This document shows, piece after piece, positions 25,930-36,070 of a stretch of 64,000 bases of DNA. The stretch comes from Xenopus tropicalis. Its lineage: Eukaryota; Chordata; Amphibia; Anura; Pipidae. Under the pieces are notes generated by a model, which was not told the origin of the DNA, searched no databases, and saw nothing but the letters and a program-made list of their open reading frames with translations. The first letter of the stretch is position 1; each line of letters opens with the position of its first letter. The stretch spans positions 76,567,404 through 76,631,403 of the forward strand of contig NC_030678.2 in the NCBI RefSeq assembly GCF_000004195.4, in the 5' to 3' direction. A program made the translations under genes and the position numbers.

Positions 25930-26712
25930 AGGGATCGATTATCCGGAAACCTGTTATCCAGAAAGCTCCAAATAACAGGAAGGTCATTGCCCATTGACTC
26001 AATTTTAAGCAAATAATTCTAATTTTTAAAATAATTTCTAAATAATTTTTCTCTGTAATAATAAAACAGTACCTTGTACTTAATCCCACCTAAGATATAA
26101 TTAATCTTTATTGGAAGCAAAACAGTCCTATTGGGATTATTTAATGTTTACATTAAACATTATTTTTTAATAGACTTAGAGGAGAAGGAAAGGCTAATAA
26201 AGAGTTAATCTCAAGCTGCAGGCATACCTTCAGTTCTCTCAATAGTGCCCTTAAGTCTCCCCATAATTCACCTGTTCAGAAGATCAGAAGCCAAACAGGA
26301 AGAAAAAAAGCTGAGCTGTGTAAAGAAAGTTCCCATAATGCCTCACTCCTGCACAGACACCCAGACCAAGTGAACATGCTCAGTTAGTTAGACTATGAGT
26401 CAGCTTCCTGCTGATTGGCTCAGATCCACATTCCTAAGGGGGGGAGTGAGTTCTTAGCATTCTTGAGGGAGGGGGGAGCAGCAGAGAGCAGAGAGCTGCG
26501 TGTCTCTGGCACAGGAATTACAGACACAACTAATTTTTTTTCAGAGAAGTCAGTGCCGAGTTTCTGTGAGTGCTTATGGCTGTATTTACATAGACCTTTC
26601 TGATAAAGCTTACTTAGTTTTTACCTTTCCTTCTGCTTTAAGGTATGGAGATCCAAATAACAGCAAGGTCCCAAGCATTCTGGATAACAGGTCTCATAGC
26701 TGTATTAAATCC
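25930..26712 (+). mobile_element. MITE family A copy split by a nested MITE
   Basis: The left part, GGGATCGATTATCCGGAAAC to AATAGACTTA, stops at 26178. The right part resumes at 26641 with AGGTATGGAGATCCAAATAA and ends with CATTCTGGATAACAGGTCTC. In the intact copy at 59573-59903 these two edges are adjacent (GACTTAAGTTATGGAGATCC), which shows that 26179-26637 is a later insertion. Confidence 0.8.
26179..26637. mobile_element. MITE family F nested insertion, TTA target duplication
   Basis: The insertion begins GAGGAGAAGGAAAGGCTAAT and ends ACCTTTCCTTCTGCT, giving an inverted repeat of about 13 bases (GAGAAGGAAAGG-like). It is flanked by TTA at 26176-26178 and TTA at 26638-26640. A three-base TTA duplication is what PIF/Harbinger transposases make. 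The same body, reversed, occurs at 53207-53710. Confidence 0.75.
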
Positions 26713-26814
26713 CCTCACATATTTGTGCACTATATATATGGGAAATCAACTGTAAGATTTACTTACAAAACTGCAAGTTCGGGTTGTTACAGTCTGCTAA
26801 AAATCTTTTAAATA

Positions 26815-27028
26815 TTGAATAAACCCAATAAGCTTGTTTTGCCTCCAATAAGGATTAATTATATCTTAGTTGGGATCAAGTACAAGGTTCTGTTTTATTA
26901 TTACAGAGAAAAAGGAAATCATTTAAAAAAAATTTAATCATTTGCTTACAATGCAGTCTATGGGAGATGGCCTTTCCGTAATTCGTTTAATTAATGGGTC
27001 TCCGGATAAGGGATCCCATACCTGTACA
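26815..27028 (-). mobile_element. MITE family A, reversed partial copy
   Basis: On the minus strand it reads like the left two-thirds of family A, from TACAGGTATGGGATCC to the TTGGAGGCAAAAC and TTATTGGGTTTATT words. The right arm is missing. Confidence 0.8.
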
Positions 27029-27118
27029 GACAAAGGATGAGTAGGAATGTTTTTTTGTAAAACTTTGGGGTAATGAAGCATTGGGGGCCTCAGGTTACAG
27101 ACCATTTACATACTCTAT

Positions 27119-27606
27119 GGGGCTGATTTACTAAGACACGATTTCGAATCCGAATTGGAAAAATTCCGATTGGAAACGAACATTTTTTTGCGATTTTTTC
27201 GGCGTCTTTACGATTTTTGCGTAAAAACGCGAGTTTTTCGGCGTCTTTACGATTTTTGCGTAAAAACGCGAGTTTTTCGTAGCCGTTACGAAAGTTGCGC
27301 AAAGTCGCGATTTTTTCGTAGCGTTAACACTTGCGCAAAGTCGCGCCTTTTTCGTAGCATTAAAACTTAAAAGGCGCAACGTTTCGCGCAAGTTTTAACG
27401 CTACGAAAAAATCGCGACTTTGCGCAACTTTTGTAATGGCTACGAAAAACTCGCGTTTTTACGCAAAAATCGTAAAGACGCCGAAAAACTCGCGTTTTTA
27501 CGCAAAAATCGCAAAGACGCCGAAAAAAATCGCAAAATTACCGATCATTACGAAAAAAACGCAATCGGACGCATTCGGCCCATTCGTGGGTTAGTAAATG
27601 TGCCCC
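27119..27606. mobile_element. Long foldback element with TAT target duplication
   Basis: The ends GGGGCTGATTTACTAA and TTAGTAAATGTGCCCC are inverted repeats. TAT precedes the left end (27116-27118) and follows the right end (27607-27609). The interior is a near-palindrome centred close to 27,365. The arms carry tandem words such as TTTTTCGGCGTCTTTACGAT and TTTGCGTAAAAACGCGAG, and the right arm repeats them inverted. No protein is encoded. The ends resemble those of the larger element at 29277-33175, suggesting mobilisation by related transposases. Confidence 0.8.
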
Positions 27607-29079
27607 TATGTATATATATGAATTTTTTTGAAAATTCACTTTGACAATAACAAATACTGAATGAAGAACTGGGGCACAGATTTGTTCAGGTCCAGCCATG
27701 GGGAACAATTCCTGGATGCTGAGATGCTCTACAGTACATCTCTTCAATCTCTGTGTCTGTTGTTTCATGAGAAGGCTTTCTTTGCAATACTATTCATTGT
27801 ATATCCCAATATATTAGTGATTGGGTTGAAAAGAGTTGGCTAAGCAACTGGTGGTTCTTCTTGATAGTGTGCATATTTTAGCCATGTGTATGCATGGATT
27901 GATTTCTTGTGTAACAACTTGTGGGGCAATGACACAAATGAGAGACCAATATCTGTCAGTGTAGCAGAAAATTATGAATTGTACAAAAGAGTCATAGTTA
28001 TTTTGATAGCACTCAGGGATGCATGAATAAGCTCACAGGCCTGGAGCTGAAAATTGTAATGGGCTTATTTCTCCAGAAACTTTAACAATATAAAGTACAA
28101 GGAATAAAATACTTGGGAAGAGTGATTTGCATTTGGATATAAAGCTATGCAGAAAAATATAATGCATCACTATTTTCAATGTATTAGCACAAAAGCAAAT
28201 AATTAACATCAACTTTATGTTAGTACAGTACTTGCCTCCCACTGCCTCTGACTTTCATTAATGATGTACTTATTTTTAGAAAGGGCCTGAAGCTGCAGCT
28301 TCATCCGCCCCCTTTTTGATTTGGCCCTAAATAATCACAGGGGGTTTGATTTATTTAGATGGTACAGCACTGGAAACTGACATTCATCCTCACTTTTTGT
28401 GATTCTAAATCTGCATATCTGCAAGTTAGAACTAATTCTTGCCCCAGGTTTACTAGTGTGGATAGTGGCTGGGACAGATGTGTCCTTGCATCTTAAACAG
28501 GCCATAGATGTACAGAGTCATATGATTTTGAGTACATGTGTGCTGCCTGAATGATCCTGCCTGAAGAGCTGTTCCAATTGTTTAAGCTTCTGGCCTTACT
28601 GATCAGAAGGAAGGATAGGTGGTCATACCATGTATAGCCCCTTATACAGTATCCATTTGTATAGTCTGCGGACTAAATGGCTGAATTCTGTACAGGATAA
28701 ACCAATGCATGACTGCTTTCAGAATAAGGCACAGGCCTGGCTAATGTGATCTGAGTGCTAGTAAATATGCCCTTAGTGTTGCAATAGGAGATTCACAATG
28801 CATGTGCCTAACATTGGTTCAATTTCAAAATTAGTTCTCCTAACAACCCTAACTAATGTGTGCAATGCAAAGTCATCTTTTATTTATAGTCTCTTATTGG
28901 ATAGACCAAAACAATGCAATAAAATTGCATGTTTTTTCAAAATGCCACCTTTCTTAATAAAGCAGGCAGTGTTCCTTTCAAAGACGTGGGTCCTAAAACT
29001 CCATTAGATACTGAGAATGCTCTTGTTTGTTGCCGTTTGCAGTCTTTGCTGATTGATAAACCTGTCATACTTTCCACAG

Positions 29080-29149
29080 AACTCATCTCCGATCTTCACA
29101 TGAGCCTTTCCCTGCCTCTGAGGAGTTTGATAAAAAATATCCTTACAAG
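29080..29149 (+). CDS. nectin3: nectin-3, candidate alternative cytoplasmic exon
   Basis: The 70-base segment lies between a weak acceptor (TACTTTCCACAG) and the donor GTACCA. It enters in phase 2, matching the exit phase of the 24677 exon, and leaves in phase 0. The joined reading is VTHLRSSHEPFPASEEFDKK and then YPYK. From memory, the human alternative nectin-3 tail has a similar spacing after its membrane exon: Leu, then Ser/Thr-His-x-Pro-x-Pro and Glu-Glu. That, and the phase match, are the reasons for the call. Without a further exon the frame runs into a stop at 29183-29185. I could not find the following exon, so this is a candidate only. Confidence 0.5.
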
Positions 29150-30116
29150 GTACCATCTAATTACATCTTGAAATTCTTGGGATAAATAATTCTATATACC
29201 ATAACATAGCAACATGGATTTTTTAAGTTAATGTTTTATAAAATCCTTTACATGTAAGAATTGTTTATGACACTATGGGCCCGATTCACTAAAGTGCGAT
29301 TTAACGCGCGCTATTTTTAGCGTGCGTTAAAAATTTTATCGCGTCTTAATTTTCGCGACTTTTCGCACGATTCACTATAAGCATACTCGCGCTATTTTAC
29401 GCGCGGTATTTCATGCTATAATTTTGTCACGATAAATAGCGTGCGCGGTATTTTTCGCATGCACGCTATTTATCGCAAGCGCTAATTGTCGCGACATTAC
29501 GCACGCGACAATCGGCAGCATAAAACTGGCGACATTTTGCCCTGGGAGAGCACAGAGTGCTAGAGAGGTGCTGTATAAATGTTTATTTGCCCAAAAAACC
29601 CCAAAAAAACAATAAAAATCTAAGTAAGAAAAAAAAAGAAGTGCTAGAGATAATAAAATGGGGGGGGGGCATTTAAGAATATTTAGCCAAATACTTAGGG
29701 GTCCGTTTGCTAAAGTGGCTTAAATTAAGTGGGAGATTTTAGACACAGAATAAATGGCAAATATGTTATGGGCACTTTATTAAACGGGGACAAATATAAT
29801 ATTGCAATTATTCTGGCAACAAAACATTGGATTGGCAGTTATCACACTCGCCAGAAAATACGCTACGAACTAATTAACGCAAGTTTTACTATTCAGCAAA
29901 ATGGGCTAAAGACAAAATTGTTGGCAGAATATTTGCAAAAATGTAACCCATATAGCATATTGATGCTGTTACTGATAAATGTAAGAGTGTAGGAGAAACT
30001 ACATGAAAGTATAGAATACCATATCAAGGAAGGAAAAATAATTAGACATTAACCAGTTCAAAAGTAGAAAACGAAAAACTTTTATTAAAACAATAAAATG
30101 TAAAAAAAAAAAAATG

Positions 30117-30503
30117 AGGCCTTGCTGGCCTTCAGTTCCCCCACATCCTGCTGCAGCAGGGCCATGTCCCCCCGGAGCTCGGCCAACTGGGCCTTCATAG
30201 TGCTAAGGTCCTCCTGCACTGACCGAAGTGTGGGGTCAGTTCATCCAGATGTTGTTTGTGTCCCCACATCTTCGGTCTGTCGTGAGGTGGGAGGACCTGG
30301 TGCAGCCGGTGGTGTAGCCGGGGGGGACTCTGCAGCCTGAGGGTCCTCGGGGGACTGTGGGTCCTCGGGGGCCAGTAGTGCCTCGGGGGCCAGTGGTGCC
30401 TCGGGGGCCGGTGCTTGGGCCTCGGGGGCCGGTGGAGCCTCCTGGGCCACAGGAGCCTGGAGGGCCTGGGGTTGTGCCTGGGGAGGAGGCGCCAGCTGAA
30501 GTT
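30117..30503 (-). pseudogene. Exon 2 of transposon MYB-like gene (Pro/Ala-rich and coiled coil)
   Basis: On the minus strand an acceptor (CTATCTCACAG) opens at 30503 in the phase left by exon 1. The reading is ELQLAPPPQAQPQALQAPV, followed by a Pro/Ala/Glu-rich repeat region (APEAPLAPEALLAPEDP and similar) and RQTEDVGTQTTSG. A TGA at 30243-30241 interrupts, but the same frame continues with TDPTLRSVQEDLSTMKAQLA and then a heptad-like helix LRGDMALLQQDVGELKA. The coherent sequence after the stop suggests that the stop is a mutation. Such C-terminal coiled coils are common in transposon MYB-like proteins. An AATAAA word follows on the minus strand near 30086. Confidence 0.55.
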
Positions 30504-30510
30504 CTGTGAG

Positions 30511-31597
30511 ATAGTGTGGGGGTCCCTCAGGGCTCTGTGCTTGGTCCTTTGCTCTTCTCCCTGTACACTCTCTCTCTAGGAGACCTTATTTCTTCTTTTG
30601 GTCTTAAATACCACTTATATGCAGATGACATCCAGATATATTTAGACACCCCTGCACTAACTGCTGATGTTCAAACCCAGATTGGTAACTGCCTCCTGGC
30701 TATCTCCTCCTGGATGAACAGGCGCCACCTCAAACTTAACCTAGCTAAAACCGAACTCATGGTCTTCCCGCCCAAACCTGGCCCTCCTCCTCCTTTCACC
30801 ATCACTATTGATGGCATGACCATCAACCCTGTAAATTCTGCACGCTGCCTTGGGGTTATCTTTGACCAGTCACTCTCCTTCTCTAACCATATTAATAACA
30901 CTGCCAAAACCTGCCGTTTTTTCCTCCCAAATATTGCCAAGATACGCCCCTTTCTTTCACAAGTAACAGCTAAAACACTAATCCATGCCCTTATCCTTTC
31001 CCGCTTAGATTACTGCAATCTCCTACTAACCGGCCTCCCGGACTCCCACCTCTCTCCCCTGCAATCAATTTTAAACTCTGCTGTCAGGATCCTCCTGCTC
31101 TCCTAAGAGGGAACCTTTTCAGCCTCAATTAAACTCTCTGGCATGGTTGCCTGTTAAGCAAAGGATAGCTTACAAAATCCTTCTACTAACATTCAAAGCC
31201 CTTCACTCCTCTGCTCCTCACTACATTACTTCACTGGTCTCCTTGCACGTTCCTGGTCGTCTACTCCGCTCCTCTCAGAGCCTCCGTCTTTTTACACCAT
31301 CCACACCCACTGCGCTCTCTCGTCTTAAACCTTTCTATCTCGCTGCTCCTTACCTCTGGAACTCTATCCCTGAATCCCTCCGTAGGGAAAACTCACCCAC
31401 TCTCTTTAAGAAAAAGCTCAGCTGTTACCTTCTGGAGCACTAAGACATTATCTTGCCCAGTCCTGCGCTTAAGGGCAAATGCCCATACCTGATGCACTCT
31501 TACCTTCCGCTCTGTGCCTGTATGTTACCCAACCACTTAGTCTGTAAGCTCTACGGGGCAGGGACCTCCTTCCTACTGTGTCTCATACCACATGGCA

Positions 31598-31634
<37 letters not shown>

Positions 31635-31743
31635 TGTATTTATTTATTATATCACTTGTCCTCCCTGTGTGTAATTTTGTATTCTGTAAGATTGTACAGC
31701 GCTGCGTACCCTTGTGGCGCTTTATAAATAAAGTTATACATAC
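30511..31743 (+). mobile_element. 5'-truncated L2-like LINE, reverse transcriptase domain
   Basis: The frame from 30516 reads [20 protein letters not shown] and then [11 protein letters not shown], the RT motifs with the YADD catalytic box. It continues through [31 protein letters not shown] and [16 protein letters not shown] frameshift near 31100 moves the reading to a second frame that includes KQRIAYKILLLTFKALH and PYLWNSIPESLRR. Upstream endonuclease and RT start are missing. The 3' end has GTGGCGCTTTATAAATAAAG, typical of L2/CR1-like tails. The copy begins within a few bases of the MYB-like gene's exon 2, inside its intron. Confidence 0.88.
31599..31632. repeat. (TA)n microsatellite inside LINE 3' region
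   Basis: About 34 bases of alternating T and A follow CATGGCACTTA; a second block of about 25 bases lies at 31818-31842. Confidence 0.9.
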
Positions 31744-31984
31744 ATGTTATACAGGCCGCTCCCTGCTGCTTCCCCCCTGCTTTAAACTCATTTATGCATA
31801 TGTATTTGAAAATAGATGTGTATATATATATATATATATATACAATACGAAGTGCTGGGAAGCTGCACACCATAAGGAACAATAATACCTGGGTGCCTGT
31901 GGCAAAACAAAATCTAGACAGGCATGGGGTGACGGCACACACAGGATTTTCACAAGGAGTCACAAAGATGTGAAATAATATTCA

Positions 31985-32095
31985 GAGGTTTATTGTGACC
32001 AACGTTTCAGTTCCTCACTGGCATTATGGTTGAACGTGATGGACGTATGTCTTTTTTCAACCCAACTTACTATGTTACTATGTTACTTTCGTCAT
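31985..32095 (+). mobile_element. LINE/SINE 3' tail fragment
   Basis: GGTTGAACGTGATGGACGTA followed by TGTCTTTTTTCAACCCAACT and TACTATGTTACTATGTTAC is the same kind of tail as the CR1-like copy at 3.9-4.0 kb. The TACTATGT units are a short tandem 3' end. No coding part is attached. Confidence 0.65.
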
Positions 32096-32192
32096 CCCTG
32101 ACATTTCTTACATTTGTACCTTTAGTTCAAATTACTTGCTAAATCTTTTACTGAACGTATACTGTAAAAGCATAATAAAGTACAATAATTAC

Positions 32193-32439
32193 CTTCCGCA
32201 ATTTCAACCACCAGATCTGAACTCCTACACTTCAGGTCAGACCACAGACGCTGGAGCTGGCGGAGGTCCACATCAAGGGCAAACCCGGCGAGCAAACCTT
32301 CTCTTAGCTCGCGCAGGATTGCCCTCTTCCTCTCCTGGACCCCTAAGTCCCTCAGCGGCGAGTCGTCATATCCTGAGCGCAGGAGCATGCTGATAATGTA
32401 GCGCCTCTCCCCTGGTAGCAGATAAGAAACCCCAGGCAT
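32193..32439 (-). pseudogene. Exon 1 of transposon MYB/SANT-like gene
   Basis: The frame starts with ATG at 32439 and runs 82 codons to a donor (GAAG|GTAATT) at 32193/32192, leaving phase 1. It begins MPGVSYLLPGERRYIISMLL and includes LGVQERKRAILRELREGLLA and LRQLQRLWSDLKCRSSDLV. The Trp-x-Asp-Leu-Lys turn near residue 66 is the third-helix pattern of MYB/SANT-like DNA-binding domains in transposon partner proteins. This exon is intact, while exon 2 has an in-frame stop. Their phases match exactly across an intron that now contains the LINE. The family call is inference from motif pattern, not from an alignment. Confidence 0.55.
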
Positions 32440-32603
32440 GATCCTCTCTGTATTGTGACTGCAGGCTCAATGACACAAAATGGCCCCAAGTCGCACATGT
32501 CACGAGATTACAAAATCGTCACAAAATGTCCGCAAGTCGCGAGATTACAAAGTTGCGACAAAAAAAATCGCCAAAATATACATAGTAATGTATTTTGCGC
32601 AAC

Positions 32604-32790
32604 AAAATATTCACCGCTACAGTACTGTATATTATCGCGACAAAATATTCACCGCTATAGTACTGTATATTATCGCGACAACATATTCACCCCTATAGTA
32701 CTGTATATTATCGCGACAACATATTCACCGCTATAGTACTGTATATTATCGCGACAAAATATTCACCGCTATAGTACTGTATATTAGTAG
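32604..32790. repeat. 38-bp tandem repeat, five units
   Basis: Units start at 32604, 32642, 32680, 32718 and 32756 and read AAAATATTCACCGCTATAGT then ACTGTATATTATCGCGAC, with few changes. The array lies inside the Harbinger-like element, upstream of its MYB-like gene. The last unit breaks off at GTATATTAGTAGCG. Confidence 0.92.
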
Positions 32791-34002
32791 CGAAATTCCA
32801 TACATGCCAAGACTTTAGTAAAATTGAGTAAAAAGACACATACTTGAATAAATAACACTGTAAGTCCATATTTTATTGCCAAAAACTCATTTACTGTACT
32901 TTTCTATAATTTTTCGCCTGCCTGTAGTAGGTGTTAATTTTCGCATAGCCGAATGCGATATTTAGTGCACCTAAGTGTTTGTGAATCATGCGATCGTATT
33001 CTTTTCAGTGCGGAAATTAACGCATGTGTTAAAACTAGCGCGAAAAATACTGCATGCGAAAATGGCGACTTAGCGCACGCGATAATACTATGGTGAATCG
33101 TGCGCTAATTATCACGACTTATTTAACGCAAAAAAGCGTGCGATAATTTTTATCGCACTTTCGTGAATCGGGCCCTATATCATCTGGAAAAGTCTCTCCA
33201 CTTTGTCCTCAGGCTCCACATTATTAGTGTATTATACAATAGAGTACACTGCAATATAACTGCTGTTTTTATAGCAGAGCCAAGAGCAGTAATGAGTATC
33301 TGTTCAATGAGCATACTGCATAGAACAGAAACCCCACATGCTAAGCACAATACCACCCATATAATAGCATATTTCAACTTAAAGATGTAGAAAGGAAATT
33401 TAAACTAACATATCTATAACTTTGTGTGCAAGCTGAGTTTCTATTTTTATTGCAGGTTAAAGGTCATAACTACTCAGTACGTATGAAGAATACGCAAAAT
33501 GGTGCTTATTGCTCTCAGAGTTGCAGTACATGCAATGCTGTTATAGTCTGAAGTAGTAATCTGACAATATTGATCAGAGATCGTTTGCTACAGTATATCA
33601 CTGAATATCTGTCAACAAATGAGACAGGCAGAAATTCAGTAACTTTTAGCCATACGGTAGATTAGGGCAAGTGGATGTTTTGTTTTTACAATTTTTTGTT
33701 ATTTTTCTTTTTTAAGCTCTAATACCCAATAGTATTGGGAAATAATACTAAAACTACACTTATCTGCCATAGTCCTTAATAAAAAAATAGTTCCTTATGC
33801 TGATGAATTAAATGAGTGGCCCCATCATATGTATGAGTAAGCTTTATTTTTTTATAATTTTCTCATAGTGCTTTCTGTATTAACTCTTTGGTGAGTTGCT
33901 TTTTTGTTCTTATTTATTTCAAGATTTTGATACTGTTCTTGTAAGTTTGTTTTAGATGCCTTCAAGTAAATCTTTACTGCAATTTAGATGTATTTGTTAT
34001 AC

Positions 34003-34444
34003 CATACCTCCCAACATTTGAAAAATGCAAAGAGGGACGAAAAGATATGCCACGCATAGTGCTGCAGACATTTTGGCCATGCCCATTTTTGTGACCGTAT
34101 TTTACAAAATTTGGCAGGTTATTTAAAGTTTTAACACATTTCTGGAGGTTTTGGGTCTTGTTTTACAGTTTTGCTAAAAAAAAGGTGAAATTGCCCTTTA
34201 AGCTGCGAGTCTCGGTTCCCCTGAAAGACCTGTTTAGTTTATTAGTTACAATTGTATCTAAGTGCAGGTGTAGCTTGTTAAGTTTTCTGGGCTCTCTGCC
34301 AAAAGCTACTTTTTTAATTATGTTTGAAAAACATTGTATCTTTTTTAGCTTTCAGTGCAGGAGATGAAAGGGAAATTAGGGATTTTTCAGTAAGAATCCG
34401 GGACTGCGGGCTGAGCTGTGAAAATTGGAACAGTTGGGAGGTAT
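34003..34444. mobile_element. hAT-like MITE with 7-8 bp target duplication
   Basis: The ends CATACCTCCCAACATTTGAA and GGAACAGTTGGGAGGTAT are inverted repeats. GTTATAC occurs directly left (33996-34002) and directly right (34445-34451), extending to eight bases with one mismatch. An eight-base duplication is the hAT signature. The 440-base interior encodes nothing. Confidence 0.75.
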
Positions 34445-34589
34445 GTTATACTCATTATATTATAAAAAGTAGACCACTTTCTTAATGAATTATTAAGAGC
34501 TGTAGTTCAATATATACATGTTCCATACACTTGTATGGTTTAATAAAGAGAAGGAGAATAATAAAACTGTCTCTCTGAACACATTAGCT

Positions 34590-34800
34590 ACAGGCAGACC
34601 CAGATTTGTGGCGAGACCACAAAGGCCCAGGCCTAGGGGGGCATAAATTTAGGGATGGCATGCCCCCAGCCGCAAGTAAAATTTACTCACATACAGAGCA
34701 CTGGGGACAAGACACGCAAAAAAAAACTTTCCCTAGTGCTCTGTATGTGAGTGAAAAGGGCGAGGGGGGGGAGGCAGAGAATGGGGCAGCCTTTGGGCGC
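34590..34800. mobile_element. Fragment of hAT-like repeat
   Basis: AGACCCAGATTTGTGGCGAG and CAAAGGCCCAGGCCTAGG resemble, in inverse order, the end of the element at 50171-50439. An internal hairpin has arms TCACATACAGAGCACT and AGTGCTCTGTATGTGA at about 34687-34752. Confidence 0.5.
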
Positions 34801-35725
34801 CCCAAACTGAAATACAGTACTAGTAACAGGTCATGGAATACAGAACTGGATTCTATACTGTGTTTATTTTCCAGCCTTAAGGAAATGTTTAATCAATTTG
34901 TCCCCCCCTCCCCTCCCATGTTCAAAACAGCCCACATTGCACTTTATTGTGTCCTATAGGGGTACTGCCAGCTCACTGCATTGAAAACACCCAAATTCTC
35001 AGGGAGAATTTGGGTGTTTTCAACAAGATAAAATGTGTAAGTTGAAATGCCCACAATTTTAGGAATTGGTGCTAACACAAGGATATAGAGTTCTGGCAAG
35101 ACATAGCTTCCTGTGGTGTTTGTTAGCATGTAAAGAAACCCAGGAAATACTATCATTAACACTGATTATAGAAAGCCTTTGTTCTTACAAGCAATGGACG
35201 AGGGGCACAGCCTAAAAGTTTAATATTTATTAACCAATGGGGGCCATAAAAAGGGGTTTAAAGAACACAAGAACCATAATATACGGTACTGCACATAGGC
35301 TTATTTTTATAGTTAGGCAATAGCGACACCTTGTGGAAACGTCTTATTTATCCGATTTTAGAACATTTCTAAAAATGCATCGAATTTTAGAACATTTAGA
35401 AAAATGTTGTGCCCTATAGCATGGAACTACAGTTAGCAGTTCTGCAATATATGGTGACCCAGACCCAGGTTGTAAAACAAGATTGCAGTGGGCCTAGAAC
35501 AGCAGGAGGGGGCAGTAAGAAATTGCTAGTGAGAGGTCTTAATACATAAAAACGCAAAGTAATTTTTATTACATGAAATTAATTAATGGTGAATTGTTAA
35601 ACCACATAGTATATTCCTGTATATTATTGTACAAGAATGCATGTCATCACATCAACGTATTATTCTGCTGAACTGACACTCAACAGAAGTGTTTAGAAGT
35701 AGGTTAAATAATTAGGATATACTTA

Positions 35726-36070
35726 TAGAGGTTGTTCACCTTAACATTAACTTTTAGTATGGTGTAGAGAGTGATATTCTGAGCCAATCTGCAGTTGGTC
35801 TTCATTTTTTATTTGTTATGTTTGAATTATTTTGCTTCTTTTCCTACTCTCCAATTTGGAATTTCAACACCTATCTGGTTGTTAGGGGCTAAATTACCAT
35901 AGTAACCAGGCAGTGGTTTGAATGAGAGACTGGAATATGAATAGGAGAAGCCCTGAATAATAAGATAAGTAATAATAACTAACAATAAACATAGTTTTTT
36001 TGACTGCAGATCAGTGACCCCCCCATCCCCACACTTAAAATCTGGATAGAGTAAGAAGAAGTCAAATCAT
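35726..36070. mobile_element. Probable MITE (GGTTGTTCACCTT end)
   Basis: The segment starts AGAGGTTGTTCACCTTAACA and includes TATCTGGTTGTTAGGGGCTA and ACCATAGTAACCAGGCAGTG, words I associate with a common Xenopus repeat. The second terminus is not clear here, so the right end is a guess. Confidence 0.4.

Larger units (their letters stand above)
24813..29079 (+). other. nectin3: Intron between alternative nectin3 exons
   Basis: GT-AG intron with a dense cluster of MITEs at 25.6-27.6 kb, listed separately. The remaining parts (24,813-25,610 and 27,610-29,079) show no recognised repeat or exon. Confidence 0.6.
29277..33175 (-). mobile_element. Harbinger-like DNA transposon carrying a decayed MYB-like gene
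   Basis: The terminal sequences are inverted repeats: GGGCCCGATTCACTAAAGTG at the left, and at the right the complement of GGGCCCGATTCACGAAAGTG. Both ends also carry an internal GCACGATTCAC word. TAT stands immediately outside each end (29274-29276 and 33176-33178). The 3.9 kb interior has a two-exon minus-strand gene with a MYB/SANT-like start, and later insertions of an L2-like LINE and a LINE tail. No DDE transposase was seen, so the copy is non-autonomous or deleted. Three-base duplications, GG-starting ends and a MYB-like companion gene point to PIF/Harbinger, but TAT is not the usual TTA/TAA. Confidence 0.65.

Noticed and set aside
32122..32192. Read-through extension of the MYB-like frame past the donor
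   Set aside because: The matched donor and acceptor phases with exon 2 explain the frame better; the extension (NYCTLLCFYS...) has no domain character.
33463..33561. Candidate last exon of the alternative nectin3 form after a good acceptor (TATTTTTATTGCAG)
   Set aside because: The phase-0 reading ends quickly and shows neither a nectin-like tail nor a PDZ-type C-terminus.
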